The position numbers were made by a program, and so were the translations under genes. Source: JADKCL01 sp046050405 (GTDB taxonomy: Bacteria > Bacteroidota > Bacteroidia > J057 > JADKCL01). Taken from it: 20,094 bases of DNA. Location: contig JBJOPY010000247.1 in assembly GCA_046050405.1 (NCBI GenBank), positions 1 to 20,094 of the forward strand, in the 5' to 3' direction. Shown here piece by piece: positions 6,402-14,682 of this stretch. Every line of letters begins with the position of its first letter. Within the stretch, counting starts at the first letter, position 1. The notes under the pieces were generated by a model that was not told the origin of the DNA, did no database searches, and saw nothing but the letters and a program-made list of their open reading frames with translations.

Positions 6402-7886
6402 ATGGATATTGTTTCTGGAAATGATGTGTTGATGGTTTCTCCGATCATGGTGCTGCTCCTGACTGGTGCGGTGCTCATGCTGTTGGATGCGTTCAAGCGT
6501 TACAAACAGCTGCCGTGGGTGGCAGCGATTGGTGTTTTGGCTTCATGTATCATCGCCTTGCCCCCTGTCCTGGAGGGAATGGGGGCCACCCCCGTCCCAC
6601 TGGCGATGAAGAACATGATGCGTACCGACGCCACGGCTTCCCTCGTTCACATTTTCCTATGTGTCTCGGGATTGTTCACCCTCTTCTTCGTGGGCGATTT
6701 CATGAAGCGGCAACCCGCCAAGGTCAACGACATTTATTCATTGCTGGTTTTTTCATTGCTCGGGATGGTCCTGCTGGCGAATGCCAATGATCTGATCATG
6801 ACTTTCATCGGACTGGAAACGATGTCGATCTGTCTGTACGTGATGGCAGCGATGTATAAAAACGACGGCAGGAGCAATGAATCCGGCTTAAAGTACTTTC
6901 TTTTAGGAGCCTTTGCCACCGGGTTCTTCGTTTACGGAATTGCACTGGTCTATGGTGGATCCGGTTCCACGAATTTCTCCAGCATGGATTTCGGACGCTT
7001 GGCGACAAGCCCCTTGTTTTATCCGGGTGTGGGAATGCTGATCATAGGCTTCCTTTTCAAGGTGAGTGCATTTCCGTTCCATGCATGGTCGCCTGACGTC
7101 TATTCCGGAACCCCGACTCCCCTGGCTGGATTGATGGCCACCGGAAGCAAGGCGGCAGCTTTCATTGCGCTGGCATCGTTCCTGAATCTGCATCCCCTGG
7201 TCATGACAGACGAAGGGCTGAAAACCGTGATTCTGGCCTGCGCCATTGCTACGATGGTATATGGCAACATCGTCGCTGCACGCCAGACGAACATCAAGCG
7301 GATGCTTGCCTACTCCAGCATCGCCCACTCTGGCTATGTGCTCCTCGCGGTGACTTGCGGTCACCGAGGCTTGGAGGCCGTGATTTTCTACATGCTCGTC
7401 TATACACTGATGAACATAGGGGCTTTTGGCATTGTCGGCATGGCCGAAACGACCTCGGAGGACAACAGTATTTCCAGTTGGAAGGGCTTTGGTCGGGCCA
7501 ATCCTTGGCTCGGTGCCGCTCTCTCCATCTTCCTGTTTTCCTTGGCAGGCATTCCCCCACTTGCAGGGTTCATGGCCAAGTACTTTGTTTTCGCAGCGGC
7601 CATCGGGGACGGCATCATTGTGCCAGCCGTGATCGGTATCTTGTCTTCGGTGGTAGGTGCTTACTATTACATCAATGTGGTCAAGGCCATGTACTTCGAT
7701 GATAAGGACCACCCCAAGGTGGTTTCCACCTTGGACATGGTGCCATTGACAGGGATCGCATTGTTGGTGATCTTGATCTTGACCTTCGGCGTCCTGCCGT
7801 CCTTGGTGCAGGACTATGTGAGCGGTGCACTCGGCAATGTGGTCGCCATGCCGTCATTGCCCCCCATGACGGGGGTGGCCCATTGA
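6402..7886 (+). CDS. nuoN: NADH-quinone oxidoreductase subunit N
   Basis: 494 aa, normal length for NuoN, one of the three antiporter-like membrane subunits of complex I that carry protons across the inner membrane. About 14 hydrophobic segments run along the protein. Family hallmarks are the segment with FIGLETMSICLYVM (about 133-146), KYFLLGAFATGFFVYGIAL (about 165-183), FKVSAFPFHAWSPDVYSGTP (about 222-241) and IKRMLAYSSIAHSGYVLLA (about 299-317), which carry the conserved Glu, Lys and His residues of the proton path. Unusually it is not next to nuoM or other nuo genes: tsaC lies upstream and a tRNA nucleotidyltransferase downstream, with its own candidate promoter. No damage is seen. Confidence 0.95.
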   Translation: MDIVSGNDVLMVSPIMVLLLTGAVLMLLDAFKRYKQLPWVAAIGVLASCIIALPPVLEGMGATPVPLAMKNMMRTDATASLVHIFLCVSGLFTLFFVGDFMKRQPAKVNDIYSLLVFSLLGMVLLANANDLIMTFIGLETMSICLYVMAAMYKNDGRSNESGLKYFLLGAFATGFFVYGIALVYGGSGSTNFSSMDFGRLATSPLFYPGVGMLIIGFLFKVSAFPFHAWSPDVYSGTPTPLAGLMATGSKAAAFIALASFLNLHPLVMTDEGLKTVILACAIATMVYGNIVAARQTNIKRMLAYSSIAHSGYVLLAVTCGHRGLEAVIFYMLVYTLMNIGAFGIVGMAETTSEDNSISSWKGFGRANPWLGAALSIFLFSLAGIPPLAGFMAKYFVFAAAIGDGIIVPAVIGILSSVVGAYYYINVVKAMYFDDKDHPKVVSTLDMVPLTGIALLVILILTFGVLPSLVQDYVSGALGNVVAMPSLPPMTGVAH

Positions 7887-7921
7887 TGGCGCAGAAGCGG
7901 GGTTCTACCATGGTTCCTGCA

Positions 7922-7951
7922 ACGTCACTTCATGCATGAGTGTCGTGACGT
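7922..7951. repeat. Nested dyad between nuoN and the CCA enzyme gene
   Basis: ACGTCAC (7922-7928) and GTGACGT (7945-7951) are perfect inverted arms. Between them lies the 10-bp palindrome TCATGCATGA (7930-7939), which can also extend outward as CAC/GTG with one bulged base. There is no T-run after it, so it looks more like a protein-binding site or mRNA element than a terminator. The partner is unknown. Confidence 0.45.
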
Positions 7952-7967
7952 AGATTCGTTTTCGATG

Positions 7968-7975
7968 TATTTTTG
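7968..7975 (+). promoter_or_regulatory. Candidate -7 box for the CCA enzyme gene
   Basis: TATTTTTG matches TAnnTTTG exactly, 8 nt before the ATG at 7984. The implied transcript would be leaderless or nearly so. No clear -33 TTG is seen at the expected distance. Confidence 0.38.
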
Positions 7976-7983
7976 GCAAACCC

Positions 7984-9402
7984 ATGAATCTCTCAGAGGC
8001 CATCTCACACCCGTTGTTTGGAAAACTTCGTGATGCCTCACGTCGCCTGGGCCTGCGTAGCTATGTGATCGGCGGCTATGTGCGCGATCATCTGCTCCGG
8101 CGTCCTTGCAAGGACGTTGACGTCGTCGTGGAAGGCAGGGGCATCGATCTTGCCCGGGCATTTGCAGAGGACATTGGCCGGGATGGCTTCTCCTTTTTCG
8201 AGAATTTCGGGACGGCGATGGTCATGTACGACGATTTCCAGGTGGAGTTTGTCGGTGCCAGGAAGGAAAGCTATCGTCGCGAATCCCGCAAGCCGATCGT
8301 GGAGGAGGGCACATTGGAGGATGATCAAATCCGGCGCGACTTCACGATCAACGCCATGAGCATTTCGCTCAATGAGGAGGACTACGGGCAGCTGGGCGAT
8401 CCCTTCAATGGTTGCCTGGATCTGGAGGACCGCATCATCCGCACACCCACCGATCCTGACATGACCTTCAGCGACGATCCGCTGCGGATGATGCGGGCGA
8501 TTCGCTTCGCCACCCAACTTGATTTCTTCATCCAGGAGGATACACGGTCGTCCATCGCAAGGAACCGGGACCGTATCAGCATCGTCTCCCAGGAGCGGAT
8601 CACGGAGGAGCTGAACAAGATACTTCTTTCGGAGAAGCCATCCCGAGGCTTCAAACTTCTCCATGATGCAGGGCTTCTCCACATCATCTTTCCCGACTTT
8701 GTGAAGCTCTGCGGCGTGGATATCGTCAACGGACACGGGCACAAGGACAATTTCTATCACACCCTCCAAGTGGTGGATAATGTCTGCACGCTTTCGGACG
8801 ACCTGTGGCTGAGATGGGCGGCGGTATTGCATGACATCGCCAAGCCTGCCACGAAACGGTTCTACCCTAAGCACGGCTGGACGTTCCATGGGCACGAGGA
8901 CTTGGGAGCGAGATGGGTGCCCCGGATTTTCCGCTCGTTTCGGCTTCCCATGGATGGAAAAATGAAATTTGTCCAGAAACTGGTGAAGTTGCACCTGCGC
9001 CCCATCATCCTGGCGCAAGAGATCGTGACAGACAGTGCCGTGCGAAGGCTGATGTTCGAGGCCGGGGAAGACATCGAGGCACTGATGAAGTTGTGCCGGG
9101 CGGATATCACCACACGAAACGAGAAGAAGCATGAAAAGCACCTGAGGAATTTCGCCCTGGTGGAGCAGAAGATCATTGATTTGGAGGAGCGTGACCGAAT
9201 CCGCAACTGGCAGCCTCCCTTGACCGGTGAAATGATCATGGAGCTGTTTGGGCTTCCTCCGGGGCCGATGGTGGGGCAGATCAAGAATGCAGTCCGGGAG
9301 GCGATCCTGGATGGCATCATTCCCAACGAGGAGGAACCAGCCATCGCCTTCGCTCGGGAAGTCGCAGGCAAGCTCGCCCCTCATAAATCCATCCCAGATT
9401 AA
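7984..9402 (+). CDS. cca: CCA tRNA nucleotidyltransferase-like protein with HD domain
   Basis: 472 aa. This family adds or repairs the 3' CCA of tRNAs, relevant here because the tRNA gene in the window does not encode CCA. Motifs in order: GGYVRD (30-35), the metal-binding D44-V-D46 in CKDVDVVVEG, RRDFTIN (118-124), DPLRMMRAIRFATQL (165-179) and the ERITEEL helix (204-210). A C-terminal HD hydrolase domain follows, with H259, the LHDIAKP doublet at 283-284 and FHGHED (301-306). Class II bacterial enzymes with an HD domain may be CCA-adding or act as poly(A) polymerase; sequence alone does not settle this. A secreted-protein gene follows 13 nt downstream, probably in the same transcript. Confidence 0.92.
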   Translation: MNLSEAISHPLFGKLRDASRRLGLRSYVIGGYVRDHLLRRPCKDVDVVVEGRGIDLARAFAEDIGRDGFSFFENFGTAMVMYDDFQVEFVGARKESYRRESRKPIVEEGTLEDDQIRRDFTINAMSISLNEEDYGQLGDPFNGCLDLEDRIIRTPTDPDMTFSDDPLRMMRAIRFATQLDFFIQEDTRSSIARNRDRISIVSQERITEELNKILLSEKPSRGFKLLHDAGLLHIIFPDFVKLCGVDIVNGHGHKDNFYHTLQVVDNVCTLSDDLWLRWAAVLHDIAKPATKRFYPKHGWTFHGHEDLGARWVPRIFRSFRLPMDGKMKFVQKLVKLHLRPIILAQEIVTDSAVRRLMFEAGEDIEALMKLCRADITTRNEKKHEKHLRNFALVEQKIIDLEERDRIRNWQPPLTGEMIMELFGLPPGPMVGQIKNAVREAILDGIIPNEEEPAIAFAREVAGKLAPHKSIPD

Positions 9403-9415
9403 GCTGCTTGCCTCC

Positions 9416-10159
9416 ATGAAGTCGCTTTTCCCAAGATGGATGCCTTTCAATGGGACTCACGTCGGGGCAGTCGCTGTGGCATGGCTATTCTCCTGGGCAC
9501 TGGCGGTGCCAGCCAATGCCCAGCGGGGAATTGGGTTCCGGATGGGGTCGGACCTTGATTATTTCTTCCGTGCCGATGCCCACCCGTTGGTGGATGGCTG
9601 GTGGAGCCATCTGGTGTTTGGATCCTACTATCAAGCCTATTCCGAAGACGGAGGTGCACAGATTGGCTTGAACATCCTCTACAAAAATGACCGCGAGAAG
9701 GGCTTCCCCAATTTCCCCGTGGTGCAGCGGGATTGGCGGCCAGGCCAGAACATCGGCTTGACCGCACTGGAAGCGGATTTCAAGGTTGGCCCCAGATTCG
9801 GGCTCTTCAACCCCAAGATTGGAACCCAAGTCATGTACTGCATCAGGCGGGAGGGCTTCCTGGAGCAAGGCGACAGTTCCCGCCTGAACCGGGCTTATGC
9901 CATTTTCCCGATCGGACTGAGCCTCGAAGGCCCTACGGGCTACGGAAGCGTAGGATTGGGGATCTTCTACGGCATCGGCCTGAACAACGTGATCAAGGAT
10001 CCCACCCCTGGAATCCGTGACTATGACGGCTCCAAAATCCGAGGCCTCCGATTCGAGCTGAACATATCCTTCTCGGCAGGGAAACAAGCGGAGAAGCATC
10101 CGGTCAAGATCTACGACCCTGACACAGGGGAGGAGATCAAGCCTGATGAAGGGAGATAG
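9416..10159 (+). CDS. Secreted or outer-membrane protein of unknown function
   Basis: 247 aa from the ATG at 9416. I do not recognise the family. Residues about 15-35 form a hydrophobic signal segment ending Ala-Asn-Ala, with probable cleavage before Gln36. The mature part has alternating hydrophobic and polar stretches with many Gly, Tyr and Phe (for example GYGSVGLGIFYGIGLNN), which suggests a small beta-barrel. The last 18 residues (VKIYDPDTGEEIKPDEGR) are polar and look like an exposed tail. The upstream open frame belongs to an alternate reading of the CCA enzyme gene and was discarded. Spacing of 13 nt suggests co-transcription with that gene, but a functional link is not evident. It converges on alaS. 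Confidence 0.7.
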   Translation: MKSLFPRWMPFNGTHVGAVAVAWLFSWALAVPANAQRGIGFRMGSDLDYFFRADAHPLVDGWWSHLVFGSYYQAYSEDGGAQIGLNILYKNDREKGFPNFPVVQRDWRPGQNIGLTALEADFKVGPRFGLFNPKIGTQVMYCIRREGFLEQGDSSRLNRAYAIFPIGLSLEGPTGYGSVGLGIFYGIGLNNVIKDPTPGIRDYDGSKIRGLRFELNISFSAGKQAEKHPVKIYDPDTGEEIKPDEGR

Positions 10160-10165
10160 GGCTTT

Positions 10166-10303
10166 TCAGTTGGCAACGATGGCGATCGTCGTAGAGGGGA
10201 CGGTGTGGACGATCCGTCCTCCTGGGTGGTGCACGATGAAATCGCCAAGGGCGTCCATGCCCGGATGGAACGTGGCAATCGCTTGGACGACTGCCAGCCA
10301 TGC
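10166..10303 (-). other. In-frame open stretch directly after the alaS stop (possible micro-ORF)
   Basis: After the alaS TAG the same frame stays open for 45 codons to a TGA at 10168-10166. Its third positions are rich in G/C like real genes nearby, and the reading GDFIVHHPGGRIVHTVPS is protein-like. From an internal ATG (10258) it would code for only 30 aa. It may be a micro-ORF, the remnant of a longer gene, or chance; I know of no homologue. Confidence 0.2.
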
Positions 10304-12930
10304 CTACCCCACCAGATCCCCTGCCTTCGCGACAGCCCTGTCCAAGCCCTTCGGATCCTTCCCGCCTGCGGTTGCAAAAAACGGTTGACCGCCGCCGCCG
10401 CCCTGGATTTCCTTGGCGATTTCGCGTACGAGGTTGCTGGCATTGACCTTTCCTGCCCTTTCCAGGTCTTCGGTGATCACCACATTCAGCGTCGGCTTGC
10501 CGTCAAACAACGCACCCAGGACGATCACCGCATTCGCCAGGCACTTGCGCAGGTCGAAGGCGAGCGTTTTTAACTCCTTGTCGTTCGGGACATTCACCAC
10601 TTCATTGATCAGGGTAATGCCGCCAACGGTCTTGGCCCTTTGGATCAGGCCCTGCTTGAGGTCTCCCACGGATGCCGCTTGCAACTTATGAAGGTCTTTT
10701 TCAAGCTTCCTGTTCGTTTCGAGGATGGTTTCCAATGCCCTCGCGGGATCCTGGGGATTGCGCAGGAGGCTGAGCAGGCTCTCCAGGACCGTCATCTTCT
10801 GCTCCAGGTAGGCCATCGCGCCATCGCTTGTCACGGCCTCGATGCGGCGTACGCCAGTGGAGATCGAACCTTCGCTGACCACCTTCAGGAGCCGGATCTC
10901 GCTGGTGTTCTGAACGTGGATGCCCCCGCACAACTCTACTGAATACTTCGGATCGAACGTGATGACCCGTACGGCATCGCCGTACTTCTCTCCGAAGAGC
11001 ATCATGGCACCCAAGGTCCTGGCCTCGGCGATGGGGACATTCCGCCGCTCTCCGAGGGGAATTCCCTCCCTGATCTTGGAATTGACCAGGTGCTCCACCT
11101 CGGCGATTTCCGCATCGGTCATTTTCTGGAAGTGGCTGAAGTCAAACCTCAGGATTTGATCCGAGACCAGGGAGCCTTTTTGTTCCACATGCGTGCCCAA
11201 TACCCGCCGGAGGGCCGCGTGAAGCAGGTGTGTGGCGCTATGGTTCGCACGGATGAGGCGGCGGCGGTCGGCATCCACCTCTGCGGCCCATTCACCCGCT
11301 GCCCTCTCGGGGAGTTCCGCCACATAGTGGATGATCAGGTCGTTTTCCTTCTTGGTGTCCAGCACCCTGATCACCTCATTGACACTGCGGAGATAGCCCA
11401 CGTCCCCGACCTGTCCGCCGGATTCCGGATAGAAGGGCGTCCGGTCCAGGACAACTTGATAGACTTTGCCTTTGGAGGTGTCGACCGTGCGGTATCGGGT
11501 GATTCGTACCATCTCCTCGGTGGTTTCGTAGCCGGTAAAGACCGGCATGCCATTCATTGGCTGCACCTCGACCCAATCGCCCATTTGCACCTTGGAGTAC
11601 TGCTGACCCCTTTCCTTCTGCTCCTGGAGCAATGCCCTGAATGTATTGAGATCCACCGTCCAGCCTTTCTCCCTGGCCATGACGACGGTGAGATCGTCCG
11701 GGAAGCCGAAGGTATCATAGAGCTTGAATACGAATTCACCTTTCAGCATCCGATCGCCTCCGCGGTGCTCCCGCAGATATTCATCGAACAGTTTCGTCCC
11801 ATGCTCCAGGGTGCGGAGGAAGCCTTTCTCCTCCTCCTCGATGACTTTCTTGAGAAAGGTCTTCTGTGCCATGACTTCGGGGAATACCTCCGCATAGATC
11901 GCCGCCAGCACATCCACGAGGCGGTGGAGGAAGGGCTCGCTTCTGCCGAGGAACTGAAATCCATAGCGGGAAGCGCGGCGCAGGATGCGGCGGACGACAT
12001 AGCCGGCCTTTCCGTTGGAAGGAACCTGGCCGTCGGCGATGCAGAAGCAGATGGATCGGATGTGATCCATCACGACCCGCATGGCGATGCTTTCCTCCTC
12101 GGTGCGGCCGTATTTGCAGCCGTATTCCTTTTCCAGGAAGTCGATGTACGGGCGGAAGAGGTCCGTGTCGTAGTTGCTTTGCTTGCCTTGCAAGGCCATG
12201 CACAGTCGTTCGAAGCCCATGCCGGTATCCACGTTCTTGGCCGGAAGCGATTCGAGGGACCTGTCCGCCTTGCGGTTGAATTCCATGAAGACCAGGTTCC
12301 AGATCTCCACGACCTGGGGATGATCCTTGTTGACCAAGTCACGTCCGGGCTTTGCGGCCTTTTCAGCGGCGCTTCGGAGGTCTATGTGGAGCTCAGAGCA
12401 GGGGCCGCAGGGCCCTGTGTCGCCCATTTCCCAGAAATTGTCCTTCTTGCTGCCGCGCAGGATGTGGGACTCGTCCACCCACTTCTTCCATTCTTCCAGT
12501 GCCTCCAGGTCCTCGGGCATCTTGTCCTCGGCATCGCCGCCGAAAATGGTGATGTAGAGATCCTCCTTGGGGATTTCGAAGACAACGTGAAGCAGATTCC
12601 AGGCCCACTCGATGGCTTCTGCCTTGTAGTAATCGCCAAACGACCAGTTGCCGAGCATCTCAAACATCGTGTGGTGGTAGGTGTCATGGCCGACGTCGTC
12701 CAGGTCGTTGTGCTTGCCGGAGGCGCGCAGGCATTTCTGCGTGTCGCAATCCTGGCTGCCTTCGGCGGTTTGATCCCGAGGAAATTGTCCTTGAACTGGG
12801 CCATCCCTGAGTTGTTGAACATCAGGGTCGGGTCATCCTTGGCAATGATGGGGGCACTCTCGACGATCAAGTGTTGCCGCTCACGGAAGTATTGAAGGAA
12901 TTGGCTGCGGATTTCGCTGGAAGTTCTCAT
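10304..12930 (-). CDS. alaS: Alanine-tRNA ligase, with a one-base frameshift near codon 62
   Basis: About 875 aa if the frame is restored, the usual AlaRS length. It charges tRNA-Ala. The N-terminus (MRTSSEIRSQFLQYFRER; FNNSGMAQFKDNFLG at about 38-52) reads from 12930 to about 12747. There the expected RIADTQKCLR is written as ATT-GC-GAC, one base short. The rest reads in the next frame: HNDLDDVGHDTYHHTMFEML, the class II core, then the editing domain with its HSATH and CGGIH metal-binding motifs, and the C-terminal glycine-rich GGGGGQPFFATAGG. Both halves are well preserved, so an error or very recent mutation is more likely than an old pseudogene. It is divergent from the M23 peptidase across 224 nt; I saw no convincing promoter there. 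Confidence 0.9.
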
Positions 12931-13154
12931 GCTGTTCAGTCTTTATCTTTAGTATCGCCAGCGGTCACGGATATATGTTGTGTCTCGCTTCTGAATATGG
13001 ACGCATGCACCTTTCTCGGGTTTGCGGAGAACCGGGAAGCCACCTCAGGGGGCTTTCAAGTTCCGCAGTGTTTTCCGAATTTTGCGCCGCCTTGGCCGCA
13101 AGTGACCTTGTCTTCATAAAAAGACCGTGAAAATAGAAAAAAAAAGGCAATTCA

Positions 13155-14099
13155 ATGTCCAAAGTCAAATATTACTACGATGCAGAGACCTGCAATTTTG
13201 AGAAAGCGACGCTGGACAAGCACACATTGCTGAGGGGCATCCTTACATATTTGCTGGTATCGTTGTCTGTGGCTGTATTGGTCGTACTCTACTTGTTCTA
13301 TTTCGCCTCCAACCCTCTGACGGAACAGTTGCGGCGGGAGAATGGGGACTTGGTCATGCAGCTGGAGAAGTTTGAGGAGACGATCGGAGGCCTCGAGGCC
13401 GATCTCGGGAGCCTTCGCAGGAAGGACGAAGACGCCTATCGCTCCATCTTAAAGGCCGAGCCCGTCCAGGAAGAGCAGGAGGGAGAGGCAGACCCCTCCG
13501 CTGGAATCAAGCCGTTTGAAAAGACTTCGCTCCAAGAAACGGCCGAGCGCATGGAGGCGCTGGGCGCGAAGGTGAAGGCTCAGCGGGAATCGTTCAAAAG
13601 GCTTCAGGCGGTCTATTCGACGAAGGAGGAGGAGATGCGGCACGTTCCGTCGATTCGCCCCATCCCCACGGATTGCATCAGCGGATTCGGTGATCGGTTC
13701 CATCCAATCCTGAAGGTGCGGAAGTTTCACCCCGGAATTGACTTCGGTGCGCCCAAGCGCTCTCCCGTATATGCCACCGCGGACGGAGTGGTGGTCAGCA
13801 CCAGCAATACCGCCAATGGATATGGTTTGGCGGTGGACATTCAGCACGGATTTGGCTATGAAACCAAGTATGCCCACCTCAGCGAGGTCAAGGTTCAGCC
13901 GGGCCAGAAGGTGAAGCGTGGGGACTTGATCGCCTTGACGGGGAACTCAGGTTTGAGCAAGGGGCCGCATCTCCATTATGAAATCAAGATCAACGGAGAG
14001 AAAGTCGATCCCGTTGATTACTTTTACTCCGACTTGTCGCCTGAACAATACGTGAGCTTCAAGCGGCAGGCCAATCAGGTCAATGAGTCAATGGACTGA
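13155..14099 (+). CDS. Membrane-anchored M23-family peptidoglycan peptidase
   Basis: 314 aa. One transmembrane helix (about 28-51) near the N-terminus is followed by coiled-coil regions (about 55-100 and 122-165) and a C-terminal LytM/M23 domain, an arrangement that places the domain in the periplasm. Zinc ligands are H192 and D196 (HPGID) and H274, with H241 and H272 in the active site (PHLHYEI). GFGDRFHPI (178-186) is typical of the family. Because all catalytic residues are present it is probably an active cross-link endopeptidase rather than an EnvC-like activator, though that remains inference. The stop overlaps the next start by one base (TGATG), so MerR is translationally coupled. The divergent alaS neighbour is familiar from other Bacteroidota. 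Confidence 0.9.
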   Translation: MSKVKYYYDAETCNFEKATLDKHTLLRGILTYLLVSLSVAVLVVLYLFYFASNPLTEQLRRENGDLVMQLEKFEETIGGLEADLGSLRRKDEDAYRSILKAEPVQEEQEGEADPSAGIKPFEKTSLQETAERMEALGAKVKAQRESFKRLQAVYSTKEEEMRHVPSIRPIPTDCISGFGDRFHPILKVRKFHPGIDFGAPKRSPVYATADGVVVSTSNTANGYGLAVDIQHGFGYETKYAHLSEVKVQPGQKVKRGDLIALTGNSGLSKGPHLHYEIKINGEKVDPVDYFYSDLSPEQYVSFKRQANQVNESMD

Positions 14100-14431
14100 T
14101 GGAAGAGCAAGAGAATATTCAGAGGAAATACCACACGATCAGCGAGGTCGCCGAAATGCTGGGCGTCAAGCCCTCGCTCATTCGGTTCTGGGAAACGGAA
14201 TTCACACAGCTGAAACCTAGGAAAAACCGCAAAGGCAACCGCACCTATACCGAAGCCGACATCGAGATGCTCAAGACGATCTATTATCTGGTCAAGGAGC
14301 GCAAATATACATTGAAGGGAGCCCAAGACAAGCTCCGGCAAAACCCCAAAGACCTCGAACATGAGCAGCGGACGAGGGCAACCTTATTAAAAGTTCGTGG
14401 GTTCCTGGCGGAACTGAAGGAATATTTGTAA
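14099..14431 (+). CDS. Small MerR-family transcriptional regulator
   Basis: 110 aa. The N-terminal winged helix is clear: YHTISEVAEMLGVKPSLIRF (11-30), then WETEF and NRKGNRTYTEADIEMLKTIY. Only about 40 residues follow, a helix with basic and acidic residues, so there is no large effector domain and no cysteines to bind metal. The gene is coupled to the M23 peptidase by a one-base overlap, which suggests a shared role in envelope maintenance. The ligand and target are unknown. The TAA stop supplies the first bases of the candidate promoter box for the tRNA gene. Confidence 0.88.
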   Translation: MEEQENIQRKYHTISEVAEMLGVKPSLIRFWETEFTQLKPRKNRKGNRTYTEADIEMLKTIYYLVKERKYTLKGAQDKLRQNPKDLEHEQRTRATLLKVRGFLAELKEYL

Positions 14432-14436
14432 CTTTG
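14429..14436 (+). promoter_or_regulatory. Candidate -7 box for tRNA-Pro overlapping the merR stop
   Basis: TAACTTTG is an exact match to TAnnTTTG, 15 nt before the tRNA 5' end. Its first three bases are the merR stop codon. No good -33 TTG is visible upstream, within merR coding sequence. Confidence 0.5.
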
Positions 14437-14451
14437 CCGACTCAAAGGCAT

Positions 14452-14524
14452 CGAGGTGTAGCTCAGTTGGTAGAGTACGCGTCTGGGGGGCGCGTGGCCG
14501 CTGGTTCAAGTCCAGTCACCTCGA
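14452..14524 (+). tRNA. tRNA-Pro, anticodon GGG
   Basis: 73 nt. Acceptor arms CGAGGTG (14452-14458) and CACCTCG (14517-14523) pair at all 7 positions; the discriminator is A14524 and no CCA is encoded. D-stem GCTC/GAGT encloses AGTTGGTA. Anticodon stem CGCGT/GCGCG encloses CTGGGGG, giving GGG at 14485-14487, which reads CCC and CCU. T-stem GCTGG/CCAGT encloses TTCAAGT. A full cloverleaf with normal loop sizes; a terminator follows 9 nt later. Confidence 0.95.
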
Positions 14525-14533
14525 CTCATCTTC

Positions 14534-14566
14534 AGAGGTTGCTCTTCACAAGCGACCTCTTTTTTT
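14534..14566 (+). terminator. Intrinsic terminator after tRNA-Pro
   Basis: AGAGGTTGC (14534-14542) pairs with GCGACCTCT (14552-14560), 9 bp with one G-T pair and a 9-nt loop, followed directly by a T-run. It closes the M23-merR-tRNA block and separates it from ligA. Confidence 0.85.
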
Positions 14567-14682
14567 GTTTCTCCAGGAAGGACTTCTGTGGAAGATTCCG
14601 TGTATATTTCACGTTGAAATTTGTTCATTTTGTACCCTGGGATTGCAGTGGCGACCTTAGGGGATTACTGGAACCTAAGACA

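Noticed and set aside
8038..9450. 470-codon open frame on the minus strand opposite the CCA enzyme gene
   Set aside because: Antisense shadow of a gene with all family motifs; no independent protein signature.
11090..12895. 601-codon open frame on the plus strand opposite alaS
   Set aside because: It is fully antisense to a clear AlaRS gene and its translation has no domain-like pattern; long antisense frames are common in GC-biased coding sequence.
12965..13168. Small minus-strand frame in the alaS/M23 divergent region
   Set aside because: It crosses the M23 start, has no convincing composition or start signal, and the region is expected to be promoter DNA.
14434..14682. Upstream extension of ligA
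   Set aside because: It translates the tRNA and its terminator; LigA homology begins at 14683.
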